Source: Apostichopus japonicus
Lineage: Eukaryota; Echinodermata; Holothuroidea; Aspidochirotida; Stichopodidae
Assembly: GCF_037975245.1 (NCBI RefSeq)
Contig: NC_092580.1
Location: 9,773,001 to 9,837,000 of the forward strand
Length of the DNA stretch: 64,000 nt
Direction: 5' to 3'
Below the pieces are notes generated by a model that saw only the letters and a program-made list of their open reading frames with translations, was not told the origin of the DNA and did not search any database. Each line of letters starts with the position of its first letter. Position 1 is the first letter of the stretch. Shown here piece by piece: positions 1 through 8,599 of the stretch. The position numbers and the translations under genes were made by a program.

Positions 1-331
1 ATCAACTGATTAGTAATAGTAATCTTCAACATAAGATTTTTGGAAGTTAATTTTGATTGTCAAAATTGCATTATTATTTTGTTTTTGCTCTTTTTCTTAA
101 AATGGCTTCACATTTGGACCTGTCCATGAGTAATATCCCCACAGTATCTCAACTGAAATCAAAGGTTATGATAACAAAACAGCTTTGATGACTTCATCTA
201 TTGATTGAAAGTATGACAATAGCAGAATAGAAGTGAAGACATTAGACAAAGCTTTCACAATGAAATCACTGATATACATGCCAATTAACTTCATAAGAAA
301 ACTTTTCCATAGATAGGAAATGCTGAATTAC

Positions 332-374
332 CTGCCAATTTCCTGTTGGGTCCCAGCCAACATGTCCAACGTGC
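332..374 (-). CDS. WASL: WASP exon 7 (CRIB second half)
   Basis: 43 nt: the last base of residue 209, then 14 codons encoding HVGHVGWDPTGNWQ. This matches HIGHVGWDPNTGF of N-WASP. Acceptor ATCATTGCAG, donor CAG|GTAATT, ending in phase 0, so the next exon lies left of the window. No further exon is seen in 1-331. Confidence 0.9.
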
Positions 375-3300
375 CTGCAATGATAAAGAAAGGTAAATAA
401 ATGGATGCGACAGTGTTTATGTAACAACAAACATTTTCTGTTTCACAGGAAGGTCAGTATCATGATATCCTGGTCAACAACATTGCAAAGAACATGAGGC
501 ATTACACAGCCAGAAACAGATGCAACTATGGGAACACAAAAACCAATGTGATTATCAGGTGAGACAAGCCTCCCTAACAGTTACCGAGGCAACATGGATC
601 GGTCAGGGTAGAGGACAGACTAAACCCATGTTTTTTTGGTTCTACTAAACCAATGTTTTTTTTTCTTGGTTCTACTAAACCAATGTTTTTTGCTTGGTTC
701 TACTAAACCAATGTTTTTTTTGCTTGGTTCTTCTAAACCAATGTTTTTTGCTTGGTTCTACTAAACCAATGTTTTTTTTCTTGGTTATACTAAACCAATG
801 TTTTTTCTTGGTTCTACAAAACCAATGTTTCTTCATGGTTCTACTAAACCAATGTTTTTTCATGGTTCTACTGAAGCCATTTTGTTCATGGTTCCACTAA
901 ACCTCCAGTTTTTCATGGTTCTACTAAACCTCCAAGTCTGAAGGGTTCTACTAAACCCCCAGTTTTCATGGTTCTACTAAACCCATGATTTGCATGGTTC
1001 CCCCCCCCCCCCCCCCGGTTGCAGGGTTCTTCTAAACCCCCAGTTTTCATCTTAAACTATTAAAGGGCAATGCTTCACTGAAGTATCACCTAACATCAGT
1101 ATTTTTATGATATTTATACATCACATAGTTTGTAAACAATTCACAGACGTCACAGAAATTAAGTTTGATAAAAAGTTTTCCCTTCTACAGTAACAGGATG
1201 TCCTGATCACCTGTGTTGTAACCTTACAGAGATTTGTATTAATCGGCATGTATTATAATGTACATTGGGGTAAAACTCACCTTACAGAGTTTTGTATTAA
1301 ATTGGCTGTATTTTAATGTACATTGGGGTAAAACTCACTTTACAGAGTTTTGTATTAAATCGGCATGGATTATAATGTACATTGGGGTAAAACTCACTTT
1401 ACAGAGTTTTGTATTAAATCGGCATGGATTATAATGTACATTGGGGTAAAACTCACCTTACAGAGTTTTGTATTAAATTGGCATGTATTATAATGTACAT
1501 TGGTGTAAAACTCACCTTACAGAGTTTTGTATCATATCGGTATGTATTATAATGTACTTTGGGGTAAAACTCACCTTACAGAGTTTTGTATTAAATCGGC
1601 ATGTATTATAATGTACATTGGGGTAAAACTCACCTTACAGAGTTTTGTATTAAATTGGCATGTATTATAATGTACATTGGGGTAAAACTCACCTTACAGA
1701 GTTTTGTATTAAATCGGCATGTATTATAATGTACATTGGGGTAAAACTCACCTTACAGAGTTTTGTATTAAATCGGCATGTATTATAATGTACATTGGGG
1801 TAAAACTCACCTTACAGAGTTTTGTATTAAATCGGCATGTATTATAATGTACATTGGGGTAAAACTCACCTTACAGAGTTTTGTATTAAATCGGTATGGA
1901 TTATAATGTACATTGGGGTAAAACTCACCTTACAGAGTTTTGTATTAAATCGGCATGGATTATAATGTACATTGGGGTAAAACTCACCTTACAGAGTTTT
2001 GTATTAAATCGGCATGGATTATAATGTACTTTGGGGTAAAACTCACCTTACAGAGTTTTGTATCATATCGGTATGGATTTTAATGTACTTTGGGGTAAAA
2101 CTCACCTTACAGAGTTTTGTATTAAATCGGCATGTATTATAATGTACATTGGGGTAAAACTCACCTTACAGAGTTTTGTATTAAATCGGCATGTATTATA
2201 ATGTACATTGGGGTAAAACTCACCTTACAGAGTTTTGTATTAAATCGGCATGTATTATAATGTACATTGGGGTAAAACTCACCTTACAGAGTTTTGTATT
2301 AAATCGGCATGTATTATAATGTACATTGGGGTAAAACTCACCTTACAGAGTTTTGTATTAAATCGGTATGGATTATAATGTACATTGGGGTAAAACTCAC
2401 CTTACAGAGTTTTGTATTAAATTGGCATGTATTATAATGTACATTGGGGTAAAACTCACCTTACAGAGTTTTGTATTAAATCGGTATCGATTATAATGTA
2501 CATTGGGGTAAAACTCACCTTACAGAGTTTTGTATTAAATCGGTATCGATTATAATGTACATTGGGGTAAAACTCACCTTACAGAGTTTTGTATTAAATC
2601 GGTATGGATTATAATGTACATTGGGGTAAAACTCACCTTACAGAGTTTTGTATTAAATCGGTATGGATTATAATGTACATTGGGGTAAAACTCACCTTAC
2701 AGAGTTTTGTATCATATCGGTATGGATTATAATGTACATTGGGGTAAAACTCACCTTACAGAGTTTTGTATCATATCGGTATGGATTATAATGTATAGTA
2801 TTTATAGCAGTTTTCGATGCAGCATTGGATATATTAGTCCCTGCCAACTCTCACATCATTTACAAACCAAAGGAAATCACTTCCTCTCTACCTTAACATT
2901 GACTTTTAGTATCGGTCATTAATAATTGTATGAAAAACTTCAAAAGAGCGTTCTGGACCAGCCTAGTTTGCAAAGCAGTATATTTTACTTTCATTTATAT
3001 TGATTAACCATTGACTCAAGAATGCATTCAGGAAATTCACAGTATTTGGAGTTCATAACCCTTTCGATAGAATAATGGCATAATGTGTATTTTCATCATG
3101 TAAGGACTGTAAGGTCAATGTAATAATGCAGGTTATACAATATAGAAACCTCAATTTCATATGTGGATTCAAAATCATAAAATGTAAAAACAGGACAAAG
3201 TGAATATGTTGGCTTCTCACTGAACAAACAACACAGTACCTGTCAACATCACAACACTGATTGGTACACAACATGGACATTTCAAGAAGTATCAAACTGT

Positions 3301-6300
3301 TGAGAACCATTAATGAGTAACTGAAACATTGTTCAGTATCAACATTGTTCAGAATTCAATGTTTTCATTACTAATGTGACACAGACTTAAACTTAACTTT
3401 GCTGTAACAAGCAATTTAACTTCCCATCTGTGGAAACACTTTGGTTTCACATGCTGCTTACACATATGCAGTTTGTAAAATTTGGTTGGAAATATTTAAT
3501 TGCCTACTTCCTTGTTAAGGAAATCAATAAAATAACTTACAAAAATTACTTTATAAGTTCTATTTTTGATCAGAAACAATTCCTAGTTTTGGAAGTGATG
3601 ATCGGTTCCTCGTAATAATAAGTGCCAAACTGACTGAACAAGTCCAATAAGTTTTGCTTGCTGTGTGCAGGTTTTACGGTATCTGTTATTAGGCAAGTCG
3701 TACATGATGATATATGACACACCACAGGAATCAATTATGTTTTAAAATATTTACACATAAAAGCCAAGCATCATGATTTTCTGAAAGCCCTTACAATTAT
3801 GAACTTCTTTTGATTTACCTTTGGATAACTATCAAATGATTAAATCTTTTCATTTAGCAGAAGAGAAGAAATCGTATGTTGAGACATACTGGAGGAGGAT
3901 TTGAGTGTGCCAACTGCCATAAACAGCCGTTACTGGCGATAACTGGCCCATACCCCCCACCCCCATGAACAGCTGTTTACTGGCGGTAACTAGCCCATAC
4001 CCCAACACCCACCCCCCCGCACCCTACCCTTCCTGCTCCATGTTCATGCCAACTGCGATGAACAGCAGTTACTGGCAGTAACTGGCCCATACAACCCCCC
4101 ACCCCCGTGAACAGCAGTTACTGGCAGTAACTGGCCCATACACCCCCCCACCCCCGTGAACAGCCGTTACTGGCGGTAACTGGCCCATACCCCTCACCCT
4201 ACCCTTCCTGTTCCATGTTCATGCAAATTGTTTCCAAGTGTCAATAATTGGAGGGCACTTCAAATAACAACAGCAGCTTACCTTCAATCATTTGTCTCCC
4301 ATTTGATAATATGGTTATGGAAACTCTGAAAAAGGGTAATGAAGAATAACTTTACTTACAAGAAGTTAGTTGGACGAGAAATGTCTGCCTTATTCAGCTT
4401 CTTGTCTTTCTTCTTCTTACCGGCCTTTTCCTTCTCCTTCTTAGTGTTTGGTGCTATATGAGGAAAGCAAATGGTAAACTAATATCTGATTTGTTACAAG
4501 TTAACATTCAGGCATTTTGGCAGACTAATTCTGAGTAAAACTCTGCTACACTGTAGTCCACATGCAGTGTCATGACCACCCTACTATTCTTATCCACACA
4601 CCTGTAGTCCACACACAGTGTCATGACCACCCTACTATTCTTATCCACACACCTGTAGTCCACACACAGTGTCATGAACACCCTACTATTCTTATCCACA
4701 CACCTGTAGTCCACATGCAGTGTCATGACCACCATATTATTCTTATCCACACACCTGTAGTCCACACGCAGTGTCATGACCACCCTACTATTCTTATCCA
4801 CACACCTGTAGTCCACACACAGTGTCATGACCACCCTACTATTCTTATCCACACACCTGTAGTCCACATGCAGTGTCATGACCACCCTACTATTCTTATC
4901 CACACACCTGTAGTCCACACACAGTGTCATGACCACCCTACTATTCTTATCCACACACCTGTAGTCCACACACAGTGTCATGACCACCCTACTATTCTTA
5001 TCCACACACCTGTAGTCCACATGCAGTGTCATGACCACCATATTATTCTTATCCACACACAATAAAAAAAATAAAAAAATTGACTCTTGGTTCATTCACC
5101 CTAAAAGATATACAGGATAGGAGCCTCAGGTAGAAAAAAAAAATTGTGCTATGAAAGTTCTTTCTCCATGTCAAGCAACGCTCTCCCATTAACCCAATCA
5201 TTCTGAAAATGCCAATTGCTGTCCTTACCAGGTACAGCAGGGGCTTGTGATGGAGGAGGACTACCAGGACTTGGTCGGGATGCCCGCCTATTGGGATCAC
5301 CACCTGGCGCTGATGGAGCATGCCTGCGTCGGTTTTCTGAAGAGAGAACCAGAGGAAACGGCTGAGTAGAGATAAATTTATTGCTTAATCCAGAAAATGA
5401 AGATTAGGAATTAGCTTCCTTTCAATCCCCTCCTTTAATCTCCTCGAACTCCACAACCTTCCTGTCTATTATTAGATATCATACATATCTATTGTGGTTT
5501 TATGTACAAAACATAAAATGGAAATATTAATACAAATAGTTGACTAAGAATTGAATACTATAAACTATACTGTATACTGTAGCTCAAAATATATTCCAAA
5601 TTGCTTACATCATGGAGTCTATAATACCAGATGCTTATAAAAAAAAATTAAAAAATTCCAAACATATTATTGATACACACATGTCATGTACACCACTTCA
5701 GATTAACAGCAAAATGGGTGAAAAAAATATATTCTTGTATCGTGTTTTGCCCAAACAAAACTTGTTGTCTGTATGTACATTTGCAACACAAACAAAATTT
5801 TGTAACATTAAACAAGATTATCTTAGATGAATAGTTGTTACATCCTACTAACCTCTCCTCTGTGCTTTCTTATGAAGTTTCTCCAACACAACATTCTTGA
5901 AGTTTTCTGCCTCCTCTTCGTTACAAAAGTTCAAACCAACCCAGAATTCCTGGAAAAATAAATTACACATGTAAAACTTACATTTACACACTAAATTTGT
6001 ATTTTGTAATATTTATACAAAACAACAAACAACTCTGTGTGCAAAACACCATTTGACTACTGTACCCATAAAAATCTAATGATATCTTATCAAATACAGA
6101 GTCTAAATCCAATGTATTTGTTTCATTGCAAACTACCGTACGCCTTATTATTGTCATTCCTTGTGTTATTTGTGTTATGTGTAAACAAAATGTATTAATG
6201 TCTTAATTCAACAAAGAGGAAAAACATGGTATAAAAAGCAAGCCAGAATACCCGACTAACTACAGTAAACCAACTGTAGTTGTGGTCTTCATATTAGACA

Positions 6301-8011
6301 AAGTATTAGGGCAGAAATGATTGTTTTAATACTTACTTCAGATGCAAAGAAATGAAAGAAAGGACACTGGCTCTCATACTTGAGGTTGTTGTATATTTCA
6401 TGCTCCCAGATCAATTTCTGCTCCTGTAAAAATAACCAGAGAGCCCAAAGGTATTATGATTCCTTGTCATAAAAATGTTCATTAAGTTTTAGTGTTGACA
6501 TGAAAAGCAAGTTAAACCATAAAACTAAGTCAGAACCAGATCATTTGAGAGTTCCAGCTCTCTTTACCATTGCAGAGGTATTTTTATCTTCCACTCATTT
6601 GTGAATACCAACCAAGTCATTGGCAAGGATTGTATAAATCTTCCAATTTCTAATAGCATGCAATAAATGCACTGCCAAGTAAGGCACTCTGGAGACCTAC
6701 CCAGAGATCATAGACTCGTATAAAGAATGATCGTTTCTCGTTGTCCTTGACGAAACAGGCGACACCACAACCCTTTTTGTTCCATTGATGGGGACTGGGA
6801 TAAGTTTCGTAAATCTGCACCACTGCTGCTGCCTGGGACTGAAAATATGATGTCAAAAGTTAGACATTTTTACCAACTGGTTCTGTTTCACTTTACAAAA
6901 GTTGCTACAAAATGTAAATATGTATGGGGTTAACCTTTTCTGAACAGGACAGTTTTAATCCTCCTTTTTTAAATTCTTTTAAGGGAAGCAAAATTCATAA
7001 ACTTCAAAACTGCATGTTAAACATTATTTCCTGAATTAGAAGTAGACTACAGAACAGATTTATGAAACATCTAGACTAAGAGTTCATACTTGTTTTGAAA
7101 AGTAATTGTGTCTGATTAGATGAGTATTTGTACTGCTTAACCTGAGGGCTTGCTGAAGTTGAGCCTACTGTATACACACTACCGCCAGTACTCTAACAGT
7201 CTTATCTACAGTACTGTACTGTAGAAGTACAAATTCCACAAGATAATCGTTATGTGAAGTAAGAATCACTATTTCGTGGATGAATTGTGAAGAGTTACGC
7301 ATAGGCCTACTCTTAACATTAAAAGTAGAAATATGAGCTCTTTGAAATTTAACAGTGACATGTATTTTAACCCATGACGAAAACAGAATAAACCTTAAAT
7401 TATCAATATTAGGTATAAACAGAGCAAATGCATAACTCTTTCTTGTGATTCACTTGATGTTGTACACTGTCAAATTGAACTTCTGAATTCTGATAAACAC
7501 TCCTCCACAAAAGAATAAGATTTAATAACATCATGGTCATTTTGTAAAAAGGTACTGTCCCTTTTTTTCCTTAATCCTCTGCAAATGATTCTACTGACAT
7601 TTATTTGCTGTTACTTGTCATTTAGCCTTTGAAGAAGATCCTGCTAGAATCGAAACGTCAGGCCAACTTACTTTTAGACATTTATTTATCAGGAATCTTG
7701 TGATTTTGTGTAACATTTTCTGTCATTTGAACTTTAGAGCTGCGCTCAATATGGATCTACAGCAATGTTACGCCTAGGCTACCTGTAACTTAGCATGACT
7801 GAGTGTAACTAACGAGAAATGTGATGTACAGTAGGTACAACTGCGAATTAACGTTAGGCCTAGCACTGAGTAGCAGTAGCAGTAGCAGGAAATACAATAA
7901 TAAATTTACCACAGATCTCTTTGACAAAAAGTAAAACAGCTTCTCGTTTTCTTCTTTCGTAAGCAATCTAGACCCAGAGTTCTGTGGCCTTCTCCCTTGC
8001 TGATTTGTCAT
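332..8011 (-). CDS. WASL: WASP/N-WASP family actin-nucleation promoting factor, 5' part (7 coding exons, C-terminus off-window)
   Basis: Couples Cdc42 and phosphoinositide signals to Arp2/3-driven actin branching in the cytoplasm. Seven minus-strand exons (8011-7910, 6838-6701, 6423-6337, 5949-5853, 5336-5229, 4453-4360, 374-332) join with GT-AG introns and matching phases 0,0,0,1,1,2 to give 223 codons. Residues about 15-141 form the WH1 (EVH1) domain, including GCGVACFVKDNEKRSFFIRV and NFCNEEEAENF, both close to vertebrate N-WASP. Residues 142-177 are a Pro/Arg/Ser linker, and 180-199 a lysine-rich basic region of the PIP2-binding type. The CRIB motif at 202-215 reads I-S-R-P-(2)-F-L-H-V-G-H-V-G, matching the consensus at every fixed position. 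The GBD, polyproline and VCA exons must lie left of position 1. The start is the Met at 8011, which aligns with family starts; an in-frame upstream Met lacks support. Family assignment is firm; WAS versus WASL cannot be separated in an invertebrate. Confidence 0.93.
449..558 (+). CDS. Candidate plus-strand exon of unknown protein, nested antisense in WASP intron 6
   Basis: Bounded by a good acceptor (TTTCTGTTTCACAG, ending at 448) and donor (ATCAG|GTGAGA, starting at 559). Only one of three frames is open: 36 codons plus two bases, beginning EGQYHDILVNNIAKNMRHYT and ending with NTKTNVII. The composition looks like a globular protein, not a repeat. It lies 75 bp from WASP exon 7 on the opposite strand. 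I do not recognise the family. No partner exon was found, so it could be a nested antisense gene, a pseudogene piece or chance. Confidence 0.35.
613..1050. repeat. Minisatellite, unit about 28-30 bp
   Basis: About 14 diverged copies of GGTTCTACTAAACCAATG followed by a variable T-run. The copies at the right end change to AAACCCCCAGTTTTCATG, and a C16 run sits at about 1000-1015. It lies in intron 6 of the WASP gene. The open frames here on both strands are repeat shadows. Confidence 0.9.
1224..2795. repeat. Minisatellite, 59-bp unit, about 26 copies
   Basis: Near-identical 59-bp units; the motif ACTCAC recurs about every 59 bp from 1276 to 2750. Copies differ mainly at CGGCATG/CGGTATG/TTGGCATG and ATTAAAT/ATCATAT, giving a mixed map of variants. 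On the WASP sense strand each unit contains AAGGTGAGT or a close variant, a consensus 5' splice site. It lies in the 3,985-bp intron 6. The 71-codon frame at 2707-2922 is a repeat shadow. Confidence 0.95.
2800..3900. other. Unique-looking intron sequence
   Basis: WASP intron 6 between two tandem arrays. It is AT-rich. The short frames at 3053-3310 (minus) and 3430-3615 (plus) have no splice context or recognisable motif. Nothing else is seen. Confidence 0.6.
3917..4190. repeat. Tandem repeat with palindromic core, about 5 units
   Basis: Five units of AACAGC-(A/C)GTTACTGGC-(A/G)GTAACTGGCCCATAC separated by C-rich spacers (CCCCCCACCCCC), in WASP intron 6. Two units contain a perfect inverted repeat, CAGTTACTG-G-CAGTAACTG (first at 4066-4084). 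A related CCTACCCTTCCTG(C/T)TCCATGTTCATGC segment occurs twice. Confidence 0.75.
4360..4453 (-). CDS. WASL: WASP exon 6 (basic region and CRIB start)
   Basis: 94 nt completing residue 178 and encoding 179-208 plus two bases. Acceptor CCTCATATAG, donor TT|GTAAGT. It has eleven lysines in a 19-residue stretch, then ADISRPTNF, the first half of the CRIB motif. In N-WASP the preceding basic stretch binds PIP2. Confidence 0.92.
4548..5061. repeat. Minisatellite, 51-bp unit, about 10 copies
   Basis: Near-perfect 51-bp units of CCTGTAGTCCACACACAGTG then TCATGACCACCCTACTATTC then TTATCCACACA. Because 51 is a multiple of three and the unit has no stop in some frames, long open frames appear on both strands (17-residue periods). 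It lies inside WASP intron 5, so these are not taken as coding. Confidence 0.95.
5229..5336 (-). CDS. WASL: WASP exon 5 (proline-rich linker)
   Basis: 108 nt completing residue 142 and encoding 143-177. Acceptor CTCTTCAG, donor CCTG|GTAAGG. It is rich in Pro, Ser, Arg and Gly (for example SRPSPGSPPPSQAP) and links WH1 to the basic region, as the variable linker of N-WASP does. Phase 1 both sides. Confidence 0.85.
5853..5949 (-). CDS. WASL: WASP exon 4 (WH1 C-terminal helix)
   Basis: 32 codons plus one base, residues 110-141. Acceptor TTTTCCAG, donor AGAG|GTTAGT. It encodes WVGLNFCNEEEAENFKNVV, the C-terminal strand and helix of WH1, then a basic tail. Ends in phase 1. Confidence 0.92.
6337..6423 (-). 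CDS. WASL: WASP exon 3 (WH1)
   Basis: 29 codons, residues 81-109. Acceptor TTTTTACAG, donor GAA|GTAAGT. It contains LIWEHEIYNNLKYE, matching the LLWEQELYNNF strand of N-WASP, then the aromatic FFHFFASE. Phase 0 both sides; intron 3 is 387 bp. Confidence 0.92.
6701..6838 (-). CDS. WASL: WASP exon 2 (WH1 core)
   Basis: 46 codons, residues 35-80. Acceptor ATTTTCAG just above 6838, donor TGG|GTAGGT after 6701. It encodes VVQIYETYPSPHQWNKKGCG followed by a VACFVKDNEKRSFF block, the best conserved part of the WH1 domain. Phase 0 on both sides; intron 2 is 277 bp. Confidence 0.93.
7621..7775 (+). mobile_element. Penelope-like element terminal fragment
   Basis: Contains GAAGAAGATCCTGCTAGAAT then CGAAACGTCAGGCC (7631-7664), and downstream GAGCTGCGCTCAATATGGAT, a combination I associate with Penelope-like element ends. 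Hairpin-then-GAAAC resembles stem II and the downstream core of their hammerhead ribozymes. No reverse transcriptase remains. It lies in WASP intron 1 and shares about 40 bp with the palindrome at 38210-38275. The family call rests on memory of the motif. Confidence 0.5.
7910..8011 (-). CDS. WASL: WASP exon 1 (start codon, WH1 N-terminus)
   Basis: 34 codons, residues 1-34, from ATG at 8011-8009 to the donor G|GTAAAT at 7909-7908. It encodes a short Gln/Arg-rich leader, then the WH1 opening SRLLTKEENEKLFYFLSKRS, which parallels the LLTPQENE segment of N-WASP. Intron 1 is phase 0, 1,071 bp, and carries a Penelope-like fragment. Confidence 0.9.
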
Positions 8012-8079
8012 GGTTGTCCCTAAAAGTTGCGTTTTTTTCGAGATAATTTTCGCAGCGATACACCTGGCACAGAGTATCA

Positions 8080-8127
8080 ACACATATTATAACTATAAGC
8101 CTAGGCTATATATACGGCTCTGACTCA
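8080..8127 (-). promoter_or_regulatory. Candidate WASP promoter (TATA and AP-1 site)
   Basis: Read on the minus strand, an AP-1 consensus TGAGTCA (8127-8121) is followed by TATATATA (8114-8107), about 100 bp before the start codon. Initiation about 30 bp downstream (8085-8075) would give a 5' leader of about 70 nt. Position and motifs support this; there is no direct evidence of initiation. Confidence 0.4.
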
Positions 8128-8187
8128 CGGAAATCTAGAGGCCTAAAACTGAAAGGAAACACGGAAGTAGTTTATTGATATGAGTGC

Positions 8188-8373
8188 ATGGCGCGCCGTT
8201 TGTCTGCAACTGTTGACACTGCCAATTCGATTGCTCGTCAAACTAAGAAGATCTCAAGAGATATTGGTATTGAAATGACACATAAGAAGCAACTTCCTGG
8301 CTTGTGCACATATGCTAATTTTAATATTCCAGTCGTGCATTCATTGTTCCGTACATTAACAACAAAATCGTGA
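8188..8373 (+). CDS. Short divergent open frame, unknown
   Basis: A 61-codon frame starting MARRLSATVDTANSIARQTK, 177 bp from the WASP start codon and divergent from it. It is hydrophilic, has no recognised domain and runs to its own stop (TGA). It could be a tiny gene on a shared promoter, a first exon or chance. No splice or family evidence. Confidence 0.2.
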   Translation: MARRLSATVDTANSIARQTKKISRDIGIEMTHKKQLPGLCTYANFNIPVVHSLFRTLTTKS

Positions 8374-8547
8374 CCCATTCATTCATATTGGGTTCAGCCT
8401 GCTGGAGTAAAGACACTTGAGTAACACTTACAGTACTAATGTCAAGAAATACTATGGAAAGCCAAAAGGGTTGCAAACGCTATGCAGCTCGACGTTGCGA
8501 AGCCACCCAACTTATTAAGTAGTCTTCCTAATAGAGAATGAGTTTAC

Positions 8548-8590
8548 AGTACCGAAAAATACTCGAGTACCGAGTATTTTTCGAGTACTA
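8548..8590. repeat. Perfect 13-bp inverted repeat (MITE remnant?)
   Basis: CGAAAAATACTCG (8553-8565), loop AGTAC, then CGAGTATTTTTCG (8571-8583), flanked by further AGTAC copies. AGTACTCG-rich foldbacks of this kind often derive from hAT-type MITEs. A similar AGTACT-rich stretch occurs at 15690-15880. Confidence 0.6.
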
Positions 8591-8599
8591 CAGCACTCT

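Noticed and set aside
675-900. Open frames on both strands (MKKHWF- and VLLNQCFF-type periodic peptides)
   Set aside because: Pure read-through of the 28-30-bp minisatellite inside a WASP intron.
4508-5065. 195- and 167-codon frames, the longest on either strand
   Set aside because: Exact 17-residue periodicity from a 51-bp minisatellite; intronic, open on both strands.
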